The notes under the pieces were generated by a model that did no database searches, had not been told where the DNA came from, and saw only the letters and a program-made list of their open reading frames with translations. A stretch of 10,013 nucleotides of DNA, taken from contig CAMNJK010000041.1 in the NCBI GenBank assembly GCA_946541435.1, positions 1 through 10,013 on the forward strand, in the 5' to 3' direction. Both the position numbers and the translations under genes were made by a program. Within the stretch, counting starts at the first letter, position 1, and every line of letters begins with the position of its first letter. Below are positions 1-6,515 of this stretch, one piece after another. The stretch comes from an uncultured Bacillota bacterium (lineage in GTDB: Bacteria > Bacillota > Clostridia > Peptostreptococcales > Anaerovoracaceae).

Positions 1-51
1 CTCCGTCACCATCGAATCGTTCAGCTCTCTTGCCCGTTCCAGTGTCAGCAT
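1..51 (-). CDS. Partial gene, 5' end only; possibly an HD-domain hydrolase
   Basis: Only the first 17 codons are inside the window; they read MLTLERARELNDSMVTE. An ideal AGGAGG lies at 59-64 on the minus strand, 7 bases before the ATG (49-51), so this is a real start. The gene follows proB by 86 bases on the same strand. It is not proA: the N-terminus does not resemble gamma-glutamyl phosphate reductase. From memory, small HD/HDIG-domain hydrolases of Clostridia often open with a similar pattern (acidic/hydrophobic helix, then a 'V-T/N-x' before the first metal-binding His). The diagnostic His and HD residues lie outside the window, so the function is a guess; the existence of the gene is much safer. 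Confidence 0.55.
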   Translation of the reverse strand, partial: MLTLERARELNDSMVTE

Positions 52-93
52 AGTTATCCCTCCTGTTTCTCTGCTGTTTTCGTCGAATGGCAA

Positions 94-124
94 AAGCAGG
101 CCGGTTCCATGCTCCCGCCTGCCT
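94..124 (-). terminator. Weak hairpin after proB, possible terminator or attenuator
   Basis: On the minus strand, AGGCAGGC (117-124) can pair with GCCTGCTT (94-101) over 8 positions including one G-U pair, with a 15-base loop. The 3' arm runs into TTTT, but GCC follows at once. The large loop and short T run make it a poor intrinsic terminator. It sits between the proB stop and the ribosome binding site of the next gene, so it could reduce read-through rather than stop it. Confidence 0.22.
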
Positions 125-137
125 TTGGATAAATCTC

Positions 138-935
138 TTATTTCTTTGCCGCGAAAAGCGTGCCGATCTTCTTCCCGTCTACAATATCATACAGGGCCTC
201 GGGGCGGCTGCCGTTGGTGACCAGGGTGGATGTGCCCTGGGATGTAGCCAGCTCCGCAGCCTGCAGTTTGGTCCGCATGCCGCCGGTGCCCCGCCGGGAG
301 CCCGCGCCGCCGGCCAGCTTATAGGTCTCTTCCGTGATTTCCTCGATCCGGCCGATCAGTCTGGCGTCCTTGTAGAACCGGGGGTCGTTGTCATAAAAGC
401 CGTCGATGTCAGACAGGATCACCAGAAGATCTGCCCGGGTCAGCACCGCCACCACCGCCGAAAGCACGTCGTTGTCGCTGAAGAGTTTTTCCTCAGACTC
501 GATCTCCGTGTAGCTGACGGAGTCGTTTTCGTTGACGATGGGGATGATCCCCTGCTCCAGCAGGGCCTCGAAGGTATTGGAAAGGTTCTCCTTCTTCTCT
601 TCCTGCCGGATGTCTTCGGCATTCAGCAGGATCTGCGCCACGGTCTTGTTGTAATACCCGAAGAACTTATCGTAGAGGAACATGTTCTCGCACTGCCCCA
701 CCGCGGCTGCCGCCTGCTTCATCCGCAGGGATTCCGGCTTGCTGTCAAGATGCATCTTATGGGCGCCCACGGCGATGGCCCCGGAGGATACCAGGATCAC
801 CTCGTTGCCCAGATTGTGAATGTCCGAAAGGACACGGGCCAGCTTTTCCATGTTCCGCAGATCGCTGTTGCCCAGCTCATTGGTCAGGGTCGATGTGCCC
901 ACCTTGACCACGATCCGCCGTCTTCTGACTGACAT
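138..935 (-). CDS. proB: Glutamate 5-kinase (ProB), short form without PUA domain
   Basis: ATP-dependent phosphorylation of L-glutamate to gamma-glutamyl phosphate, the first step of proline synthesis; cytosolic. The 265-residue protein is a complete amino acid kinase fold. It has the N-terminal VVKVGTS (K11), VSSGAIAVG (49-57), the glutamate-binding NENDS (135-139), LFSDNDVLSA (151-160), SDIDGFY (175-181) and the nucleotide-binding GTGGMRTK (216-223). It ends at GTLFAAKK, where longer enzymes such as E. coli ProB (367 residues) continue into a PUA domain; the PUA-less form occurs in many bacteria. The start is fixed by AGGAGG at 941-946, 5 bases before ATG. It lies 29 bases after the B3/B4 gene on the same strand, so co-transcription is likely. 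ProA, its usual partner, is not visible here. Confidence 0.96.
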   Translation of the reverse strand: MSVRRRRIVVKVGTSTLTNELGNSDLRNMEKLARVLSDIHNLGNEVILVSSGAIAVGAHKMHLDSKPESLRMKQAAAAVGQCENMFLYDKFFGYYNKTVAQILLNAEDIRQEEKKENLSNTFEALLEQGIIPIVNENDSVSYTEIESEEKLFSDNDVLSAVVAVLTRADLLVILSDIDGFYDNDPRFYKDARLIGRIEEITEETYKLAGGAGSRRGTGGMRTKLQAAELATSQGTSTLVTNGSRPEALYDIVDGKKIGTLFAAKK

Positions 936-940
936 TTCTG

Positions 941-946
941 CCTCCT
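941..946 (-). promoter_or_regulatory. Ribosome binding site of proB
   Basis: A perfect AGGAGG on the minus strand, 5 bases before the proB ATG. It supports the annotated start and separate translation initiation within the presumed transcript. Confidence 0.85.
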
Positions 947-964
947 ATAAATATACTTCCACCA

Positions 965-1675
965 TTAATCTTCGATGACCACTTCCGGATGCGCCGCGTC
1001 GGCCACATGCTTGGTCACTGTGCCGCCCAGCTCGCTCTCGATCATGGCTTTCATCTCTTCCAAAGCCTGGTCCATCACGTCGTCGCGCTCGCCTGCCACG
1101 GTCTCGATGATCATGAAAGCATTGGTGGTGTCCTCCGTCAGCATGGTGCGGACGGATTCACGCCAGTTGAAGCAGCGGCAGATGGCGCCGGCGTTGTCCT
1201 TATAGACCACTTCACCCGGATATGGAGGCTCGCTCTTGTCGCTGCCGTAGGTGACGAATTCCTCACCGCCTTCCGCCACGGTCAGCCGGATGTCCCCGTC
1301 AAAGGCGTCGATGTTCTCGCCGCCGATGGGCACGCCGTACTTGAGAGAAATGCCATTGTAGATATCCACCAGGGGAATGATGGTCCCGATGTCGTTGCCC
1401 TTGGAGACCCGCTTCAGCAGGGCCTCGATGGAGCAGCGGGCGCCCTTCTTGGTCTTGAACTTATAGAAAGCGTCTCTCCATGTACGGATGATGGGGTTCT
1501 GGGTGAACTCCGGATTCTCGATGTGTCTGGCCGCCAGCTTCTGGCACTCCTTCAGATAATCCGCGTATTTGTCTTCTTCTTTGATGTGGTTGTCGATCCC
1601 CCTGCAGACCAGGATCCCGATCTTTGATTCCGGGAAGATCTCCAGGAAGGGCTGTTCCATAACAAATTTTTTCAT
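965..1675 (-). CDS. Stand-alone B3/B4 tRNA-binding domain protein
   Basis: A 236-residue soluble protein without signal peptide or membrane segment. Residues from about 62 to 215 match the B3/B4 domain otherwise found in the beta subunit of phenylalanyl-tRNA synthetase, where it forms the editing module that removes misacylated tyrosine. Visible signature stretches are WRDAFYKFKTKKGARCSIEALLKR (66-89, conserved W66, F70, C81 and L86), IPLVDIYNGISLKYGVPIGG (100-119), FDGDIRLT (125-132) and the later CRCFNWRESVRT (166-177). Free-standing proteins of this family (COG3382 type) are common in Firmicutes; their physiological substrate is not settled, and trans-editing of a mischarged tRNA is an inference from the domain. 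The start is supported by GAGAGGG a few bases before ATG. It sits between gadB (69 bases upstream) and proB (29 bases downstream), all on the minus strand. Confidence 0.87.
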   Translation of the reverse strand: MKKFVMEQPFLEIFPESKIGILVCRGIDNHIKEEDKYADYLKECQKLAARHIENPEFTQNPIIRTWRDAFYKFKTKKGARCSIEALLKRVSKGNDIGTIIPLVDIYNGISLKYGVPIGGENIDAFDGDIRLTVAEGGEEFVTYGSDKSEPPYPGEVVYKDNAGAICRCFNWRESVRTMLTEDTTNAFMIIETVAGERDDVMDQALEEMKAMIESELGGTVTKHVADAAHPEVVIED

Positions 1676-1744
1676 AGCGTCCCTCTCTTGGTTTTAACTC
1701 TTGGTATTCAGCTCATGATAATCAACGGGTATTGTTCTTCATGC
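1676..1744 (-). other. Intergenic gap gadB to B3/B4 gene
   Basis: This 69-base spacer holds the GAGAGGG-type ribosome binding site of the B3/B4 gene at its downstream end. I see no convincing hairpin with a T tract and no clear -35/-10 pair, so read-through from gadB is plausible. Confidence 0.45.
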
Positions 1745-3373
1745 CTATTTCCTGAGATGCTCTTCCGTCAGGATCAGCCGGTGCAGCTTCTCATCCTCCG
1801 GTCCTGTGGTCGGATTCTCTGCCATGGGCGAGGAGCTCAGCGCTGTCTTGACCCTCTGCCTGACGGTCTCTTCTGCCTTAAAGAAGTCCCCCTCTTCCAC
1901 GCCCTTGTTGATCTCTTCGCCGATCTTCCTGACCAGGCCCGGGAACCGGCCGCCATGCGTGAATCCGTAGGACCCTCTCTTTTCCTCGTTGCACAGGACG
2001 TGAGCATGCTTCAGATCCTCCAGGCACTGATAGAAGTCCGTGACGAAGGCCTCCGCCAGGTTGAAGGTCAGGTCCGCCCGGCAGACGATCCGCTGGACCG
2101 TGATCTCTTCCGCGCCGTCCGGCAGAGGATACGCCGGGACCTGCCATCCGTGCATCCTGAGGCGGTCCGACAGATCATAGAGATTCCAGACCACCGGTGT
2201 CCCGTCCTTATACTTGGCCTTGTGCTTCAGGGTATAGCAGATGATGGGCATACGGGAGCCGGAATTGTAGAGTTCAAACATCCCGGTATGATCCAGCCGG
2301 TCACCGATGACCGAAGCGATCTCCAGGGTCTTTGAGTGGATGTGACTGTAGCCCTGCCGTCCGAACCGCAGGAAGTTGTAATACTGTCCTACGATCTGGC
2401 TGGCGCTCCGGGAGAAATTGATGGCCATGGTGGGCATGTTCCCGCCCAGATAGCTGACCTCGAAGATCAGTTCCTCCGGCAGATATTCACGGTCGCGCCA
2501 GACCACCCAGCCCACGCCGGGATAGGTCAGGCCGTATTTGTGTCCTGAGGTGGAGATGGACACCACGTTGGGCAGCCGGAAGTCCCATTCCAGGTCCGGC
2601 TCCACGAAGGGAGTGAACATCCCGCCGCAGGCGCCGTCGATATGGATCACCAGCTCCGGCCGGTCGGGATGCGCCCGGTTATACTTCTCGATCCGGTCAT
2701 TCAGTTCTTTGATATCATCGTATTCGCCGGAGTAGGTGGTTCCCTGGATCCCCACGATCCCGATGGTGTACTCATCGACAAGTTTCTCCGCCTTGTCCAG
2801 ATTCAGGGTCAGACTGTCCCGGGTCACCGGCACCGGCCGCAGCTCCACATCCCAGTAGACGCAGAACTTCTCCCAGCAGATCTGGTAGGCCGAGCTGATG
2901 ATCAGATTCGGCTTCCTCGTCAGCACATCCATGCCCAGGGCCTTCGCCTGGTTGCGCCAGCGGAACTTCATCGCCATGCCTGCCAGCATGCAGGCCTCGC
3001 TGGAACCTACCGTGGACGTTCCCAGATAATTGGATTTCTTCGGCGCGTGCCACAGGTGGGCCAGGATGTTGACACAGCGATTCTCCAGCTCCGCTGTCTG
3101 CGGGTACTCGGATTTATCGATGGCGTTCTTGTCCAGGGTCTCACTCATCAGCTCAATGGCCTGCTTTTCCATATAAGTCTGACAGAAGGTTGCCATATTC
3201 ATCCGCGAGTTTCCCTCATCCAGAAGCTGGTTCTCGATCAGCGCCTTCGCTGCTTCCGCGTCGATGGACTCTTCATTGAGCCGGTATTTGGGAATGACGG
3301 AGCCCTTCTCTTTAGATCCGTATCCAAAAGCCATGCTTCTCAGTTTTTCTTTGTTTTTTTCGCCATACAGCAT
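1745..3373 (-). CDS. gadB: Glutamate decarboxylase, PLP-dependent, with a C-terminal extension
   Basis: Converts L-glutamate to GABA and CO2, consuming a cytosolic proton; used in acid resistance or GABA production. The 542-residue protein aligns by eye with E. coli GadB (466 residues) over its first ~470 residues. It shows DEGNSRMNMATFCQT (52-66), NAIDKSEYPQ (83-92), the PLP phosphate region TVGSSEACML (121-130), the ring-stacking Q164, HIDGACGG (244-251, D246 holding the pyridine nitrogen) and SGHKYGLTYPGVGW (276-289), with K279 as the Schiff-base lysine. After GFTHGG (470-475) about 65 extra charged residues follow, absent from E. coli GadB. The ATG is preceded by a GGGAG/AGG-type ribosome binding site. 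No GadC-type glutamate/GABA antiporter is in the window. It follows the ABC exporter gene after 101 bases that contain a tandem 13-base repeat. Confidence 0.96.
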   Translation of the reverse strand: MLYGEKNKEKLRSMAFGYGSKEKGSVIPKYRLNEESIDAEAAKALIENQLLDEGNSRMNMATFCQTYMEKQAIELMSETLDKNAIDKSEYPQTAELENRCVNILAHLWHAPKKSNYLGTSTVGSSEACMLAGMAMKFRWRNQAKALGMDVLTRKPNLIISSAYQICWEKFCVYWDVELRPVPVTRDSLTLNLDKAEKLVDEYTIGIVGIQGTTYSGEYDDIKELNDRIEKYNRAHPDRPELVIHIDGACGGMFTPFVEPDLEWDFRLPNVVSISTSGHKYGLTYPGVGWVVWRDREYLPEELIFEVSYLGGNMPTMAINFSRSASQIVGQYYNFLRFGRQGYSHIHSKTLEIASVIGDRLDHTGMFELYNSGSRMPIICYTLKHKAKYKDGTPVVWNLYDLSDRLRMHGWQVPAYPLPDGAEEITVQRIVCRADLTFNLAEAFVTDFYQCLEDLKHAHVLCNEEKRGSYGFTHGGRFPGLVRKIGEEINKGVEEGDFFKAEETVRQRVKTALSSSPMAENPTTGPEDEKLHRLILTEEHLRK

Positions 3374-3418
3374 TGTGTTCCTGTCTCCCTTCGATTCTCC
3401 CTCTGATTGGATGCTTTC

Positions 3419-3444
3419 GTATCTGTGTTTTGTATCTGTGTTTT
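3419..3444 (-). repeat. Perfect tandem duplication of a 13-base element upstream of gadB
   Basis: GTATCTGTGTTTT occurs at 3419-3431 and again at 3432-3444 (plus strand), reading AAAACACAGATAC twice on the gadB coding strand. A degenerate copy, GTATTGTGTTCT, lies at 3459-3470, and ATTGTGTTC is shared by 3372-3380 (touching the gadB ATG) and 3461-3469. The region is AT-rich compared with its GC-rich surroundings. Direct repeats at this spacing before a start codon could be operator half-sites or a slippage product. Confidence 0.8.
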
Positions 3445-3470
3445 ATATATGCTCAGTTGTATTGTGTTCT
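3441..3470 (-). promoter_or_regulatory. Possible weak gadB promoter
   Basis: On the minus strand TATAAA (3442-3447) lies 17 bases downstream of AGAACA (3465-3470). The -10 is good, but the -35 matches TTGACA at only three positions. If used, the transcript would begin inside or just after the tandem repeat and give gadB a leader of about 60 bases. The main alternative is read-through from the ABC transporter gene. Confidence 0.22.
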
Positions 3471-3474
3471 GATT

Positions 3475-5319
3475 TTATCGGACCTGCCCGCTGAAACGGT
3501 AGAGCTCTGCGTACTGGCCGTCAGCTGCCATCAGCTCTTCGTGGGTGCCCTGTTCCCGGATCTCTCCGTCGTCAATGAGAACGATCCGGTCCGCATCACG
3601 TATCGTCGATAAGCGATGTGCTATGATGATGGTGGTTCTGCCCTCCGCCAGCTTGTCAAATGCCCCCTGGATCCGGGATTCTGTCACCGTATCCAGAGCG
3701 GATGTGGCCTCGTCCAGGATCAGGATGGGCGGGTTCTTCAGGAAGATCCGCGCGATGGAGATCCGCTGCTTCTGTCCGCCGGACAGCAGGACCCCGCGCT
3801 CGCCCACATAGGAATCAAATCCCTCGGGCATGGCGCAGATGTCATCATAGATCTCCGCCTTGCGGGCCGCCTCGATCACTTCCGCTTCCGAAGCCGCCGG
3901 GTTGCCGTAGCGGATGTTGTCCCGGATGGTCCCCGCGAACAGGAACACATCCTGCTGCACGATGCCGATGCTGCGTCTCAAGGACGCCAGCTTCAGATCG
4001 CGGATATCCGTGCCGTCGATGCGGATGCTTCCCGCTTCCACATCATAGAACCTGGGGATCAGCTGGCAAAGGGTGGTCTTGCCTCCGCCGGAGGGTCCCA
4101 CCACCGCCAGGGTCTCCCCGGGACGGATCCTGAGGTCGATGCCCCGCAGCACCTCCTGGCCGGACGCGCCTGCCGCATCGTCCGCTTTTGCCGCGCGGGC
4201 TTCCGCCGGTTCCTCTTCGTCCGCCTTCTGGGCGCCGTAGCTGAACCAGACGTTCTCGATATCGATCAGACCCCAGACCCGGTTCATGGGCCGGGCATCC
4301 GGCGCATCCACGATCTGCGGCTTTGTCCGCATGAGCCCGATGAATCGGGTCAGGCCGGCCCAGCCGTTCATGAAGGTCTCCATGAAATTGCCCAGCTTCC
4401 GGATGGGGTTGATGAAGGTGCTGATATAAAGGTAGAAAGTGATCATATCAGCGTAGTTCATCTGATCCCGCATGATCAGGGTGCCGCCGAAGGCCATGAT
4501 GGCCACCGGCATGATGCTCATGAAAAACTCCAGGGTGGAGTTGAACTGGCCGAAGGCCCGGTAGTTGTCGCACTTGGCCGTCCGGAAAGCATCGTTGGAA
4601 ACCGCGAACTTCCGATAGTCTGTCACCTCATTGGCAAAAGCCTTGGAGGTCCGCACGCCGGAAAGCCCCGACTCGATCTCGCTGTTGATCTCCGCCAGCT
4701 TCACCTTCACCCGCCGTGACGTCCGGATCATATTCCGGCGGCACAGGAGCACGATGCAGAGGAAGAGGGGCAGCATGATCAGGATCAGCAGCGCCAGCTT
4801 CCACTGGATGGTGAACATGATGATGATGGCGCCGATGATGGTCACCCCGGCGATGAACAGGTCCTCCGGACCGTGGTGGGCCAGCTCCGTGATCTCGAAC
4901 AGGTCTCCGGTCATCCTGGACAGCAGCTGTCCCGTCCGGTTCCTGTCAAAGAAAGCGAAATCAAGCGACTGGATGTGTACGAAAAGATCTTCCCTGAGGT
5001 CCGCCTCCACCCGGACGCCGAACATGTGCCCCCAGTAGGTGATGATATACTGCATCACCGCCTTGATCAGGAAGGCCGCCACGAACACGCCCATGATCAT
5101 GAAAAATGTATCGAAGACCCGATCCGGCAGCAGATGGTACATCCCGTACCGGGCTGCCAGCGGAAAAGCCAGGTCGATGCAGGAAGCGATCAGCGCGCAG
5201 AAGAGATCCAGGGCGAACAGCTTCCAGTGGGGCCGGAAGTAGCCGAGAAAGACCCGCAGCGCGGAACGCTCATAATCCTTATTGTTGACCGGCATCGGCC
5301 GGCTGCCCGCCTGCTGCAT
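3475..5319 (-). CDS. ABC exporter half-transporter (fused membrane and ATPase domains)
   Basis: ATP-driven exporter of the type IV/MsbA-MDR fold, substrate unknown. Starting at 5319 the protein has 614 residues: a membrane domain with six predicted helices (roughly 33-56, 69-91, 149-170, 173-193, 262-282, 288-306), then an ATPase domain. The ATPase domain has A-loop Y361, Walker A GPSGGGKT (408-415), Q-loop Q456, signature LSGGQ (512-516), Walker B ILILDE (532-537), D-loop SALD (540-543) and switch H568. All catalytic motifs are intact, so a homodimer could work; no partner half-transporter adjoins. About 22 acidic and Ala-rich residues are inserted between the A-loop and Walker A. An in-frame ATG at 5421 gives 648 residues, but AGGAGG at 5329-5334 and a candidate promoter at 5366-5394 favour 5319. 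It is the first gene of the leftward group. Confidence 0.93.
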   Translation of the reverse strand: MQQAGSRPMPVNNKDYERSALRVFLGYFRPHWKLFALDLFCALIASCIDLAFPLAARYGMYHLLPDRVFDTFFMIMGVFVAAFLIKAVMQYIITYWGHMFGVRVEADLREDLFVHIQSLDFAFFDRNRTGQLLSRMTGDLFEITELAHHGPEDLFIAGVTIIGAIIIMFTIQWKLALLILIMLPLFLCIVLLCRRNMIRTSRRVKVKLAEINSEIESGLSGVRTSKAFANEVTDYRKFAVSNDAFRTAKCDNYRAFGQFNSTLEFFMSIMPVAIMAFGGTLIMRDQMNYADMITFYLYISTFINPIRKLGNFMETFMNGWAGLTRFIGLMRTKPQIVDAPDARPMNRVWGLIDIENVWFSYGAQKADEEEPAEARAAKADDAAGASGQEVLRGIDLRIRPGETLAVVGPSGGGKTTLCQLIPRFYDVEAGSIRIDGTDIRDLKLASLRRSIGIVQQDVFLFAGTIRDNIRYGNPAASEAEVIEAARKAEIYDDICAMPEGFDSYVGERGVLLSGGQKQRISIARIFLKNPPILILDEATSALDTVTESRIQGAFDKLAEGRTTIIIAHRLSTIRDADRIVLIDDGEIREQGTHEELMAADGQYAELYRFSGQVR

Positions 5320-5328
5320 CCGCGAATT

Positions 5329-5334
5329 CCTCCT
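5329..5334 (-). promoter_or_regulatory. Ribosome binding site fixing the ABC transporter start
   Basis: AGGAGG on the minus strand, 9 bases before the ATG at 5317-5319. The two upstream in-frame ATGs (5367 and 5421) have no comparable site, so the shorter 614-residue product is preferred. Confidence 0.75.
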
Positions 5335-5365
5335 ATCCGCCCTTCCATGCAAAAAATCCTCTTTC

Positions 5366-5394
5366 ATACTACCATTTTCCCTGATTTCGTGCAA
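5366..5394 (-). promoter_or_regulatory. Candidate sigma-A promoter of the ABC transporter gene
   Basis: Minus strand: TTGCAC (5389-5394), 17-base spacer, then TAGTAT (5366-5371) preceded by TGG as an extended -10. Consensus matches are 3/6 and 4/6, helped by the extended -10. Transcription would begin near 5359, leaving a leader of about 40 bases before the ATG at 5319 and excluding the upstream ATGs. A 13-base element related to the gadB repeats lies 5 bases upstream of the -35. Confidence 0.42.
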
Positions 5395-5399
5395 TAATT

Positions 5400-5412
5400 G
5401 TATGTGTGTTTT
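5400..5412 (-). repeat. Third copy of the 13-base element, upstream of the ABC gene
   Basis: Plus-strand GTATGTGTGTTTT differs at one position from the tandem GTATCTGTGTTTT elements at 3419-3444 and has the same orientation relative to the gene it precedes. It lies in the divergent region between the ABC and AEC genes, just upstream of the candidate ABC -35. A shared regulator-binding site is an inference. Confidence 0.6.
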
Positions 5413-5436
5413 GCCCAACATTCACGGTCGCTCATA

Positions 5437-5452
5437 GCCCGCGGCCCCGGGC
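5437..5452 (+). other. GC hairpin in the leader of the AEC gene
   Basis: GCCCG (5437-5441) pairs with CGGGC (5448-5452) around a 6-base loop, 8 bases before the GAAGAGG ribosome binding site of the AEC gene. It has only five G-C pairs and no T tract. It may mildly affect mRNA folding, or it may simply reflect base composition. Confidence 0.25.
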
Positions 5453-5473
5453 AGAACACAGAAGAGGCTTCCT

Positions 5474-6424
5474 ATGCAAAACCTGGCAACCCTCGATATC
5501 ATCCTGGCGCTGGCGAAGACCTTCATCATCATCCTGCCGGGATATATCGTCACCAAACTTGGCATTTTAAATACCACGCATACAGCGGGGATGTCCTCGC
5601 TCATCACCTGCGTGACATATCCCTGTCTGGTCATCATGGCGATGCAGATGGAATTCTCCATGCAGATCCTGAACAACTGCCTGGCCGCTGTGCTGATCTT
5701 TCTGGGAACGGTGGTGGCCGCGCTGATCGTATCCAAGATCGTATCGAGGATCGTGAAGCTGCCCCGGGACCGGGCCGGGATCTTCGCCTTCATGCTGGTG
5801 TTCGGCAATACCGGCTTCATCGGACTGCCGGTGCTGAACGGCCTGCTGGGATCCGAGGCCGTCTTTTACGGCGCCCTCTGCGATTCTTCCTACGATATTT
5901 TCATGTTTACCATCGGCATCACCCTGATCCGCAGCAGCGCATCCGGTGAGAAGATGGGCCTTCTGCAGACACTGAAGGGACTGATCAATCCCTGCTTTAT
6001 CGGTGTGCTGATCGGACTGACCCTGTTCGTCTGCGGCATCACCCTGCCGGAAGTCATCGCCACACCCATGGAACGGGTGGGTGCCATCACCAGCCCCCTG
6101 GCCATGATCGTGGTGGGATCCCATCTGGCCAACGTCCGCATCCGGGATCTGTTCACCAACCGGCACGCCTGGCTGGCCAGCCTGATGAAGCTGATCGCTT
6201 TCCCGCTGATCGCGCTGCTGATCGTCAGGTTCACCATCGGCACCGGCTCCCTTCTGGCCTCCGTTATCGTGCTGGAAGCGGCCATGCCCTGCGCCATGCT
6301 GACGGTCATCCTGAGCGAACGCTACAGAGCGGACGTGAAGTTCGCGTCCACCGGCGTCATGCTGACGACCCTGCTCTGCATCATCACCATTCCGCTCTAC
6401 GCGGTCCTGCTGCGGTTTCTGTAA
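5474..6424 (+). CDS. AEC (auxin efflux carrier) family permease
   Basis: Secondary transporter of the AEC family in the cytoplasmic membrane; bacterial members move organic acids such as malate, but the substrate here cannot be read from sequence. The 316-residue protein is hydrophobic throughout, with about ten membrane helices in two five-helix halves. Family marks are the N-terminal LPGYIVTKLGIL (21-32), FGNTGFIGLPVL (110-121), SPLAMIVVGSHLA (207-219), KLIAFPL (239-245) and EAAMPCAM (268-275). The length is normal for the family. GAAGAGG ends 6 bases before ATG. It is divergent from the ABC exporter, with 154 bases between the two starts, so both could share regulatory DNA. The SEDS gene follows 91 bases later on the same strand. 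Confidence 0.92.
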   Translation: MQNLATLDIILALAKTFIIILPGYIVTKLGILNTTHTAGMSSLITCVTYPCLVIMAMQMEFSMQILNNCLAAVLIFLGTVVAALIVSKIVSRIVKLPRDRAGIFAFMLVFGNTGFIGLPVLNGLLGSEAVFYGALCDSSYDIFMFTIGITLIRSSASGEKMGLLQTLKGLINPCFIGVLIGLTLFVCGITLPEVIATPMERVGAITSPLAMIVVGSHLANVRIRDLFTNRHAWLASLMKLIAFPLIALLIVRFTIGTGSLLASVIVLEAAMPCAMLTVILSERYRADVKFASTGVMLTTLLCIITIPLYAVLLRFL

Positions 6425-6432
6425 CCGCGCGG

Positions 6433-6460
6433 CGGCCAGCCTTTGATCAAGGATCGGCCG
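6433..6460 (+). terminator. Interrupted stem-loop after the AEC gene
   Basis: CGGCC (6433-6437) pairs with GGCCG (6456-6460), and inside it CCTT (6440-6443) pairs with AAGG (6449-6452), separated by a 2x3 internal loop and closed by a 5-base loop. It begins 9 bases after the AEC stop codon. No T tract follows directly, so it is not a standard intrinsic terminator; it might protect the mRNA 3' end or separate the AEC transcript from the cell-wall genes. Confidence 0.3.
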
Positions 6461-6515
6461 GAGCGGGCCTCTGAGGTTATCACTTTTATCAAGTTTATAT
6501 ACAGTAAGGAGTTTT

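Noticed and set aside
1..51. proA as the gene downstream of proB
   Set aside because: The visible N-terminus, MLTLERARELNDSMVTE, does not look like gamma-glutamyl phosphate reductase, despite proB-proA being a common order.
87..932. 281-codon open frame on the plus strand opposite proB
   Set aside because: Antisense shadow; ProB on the minus strand is complete with all kinase motifs and a perfect ribosome binding site.
3616..4719. 367-codon open frame on the plus strand opposite the ABC exporter
   Set aside because: Antisense shadow of the ATPase domain; H, G and D rich, with no domain and no start signal.
5393..5398. AATAAT as a -10 for the AEC gene on the plus strand
   Set aside because: The hexamer is good, but nothing resembling TTGACA lies 16-18 bases upstream, and it overlaps the candidate ABC -35 on the other strand. 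The AEC promoter remains unassigned.
6477..6505. TTATCA / 17 bases / TACAGT as a promoter for the FHA-SEDS gene
   Set aside because: Transcription would start near 6512, downstream of the AAGGAG ribosome binding site at 6506-6511, so the message would lack it. TATATA at 6496 has too short a spacer to the same -35.
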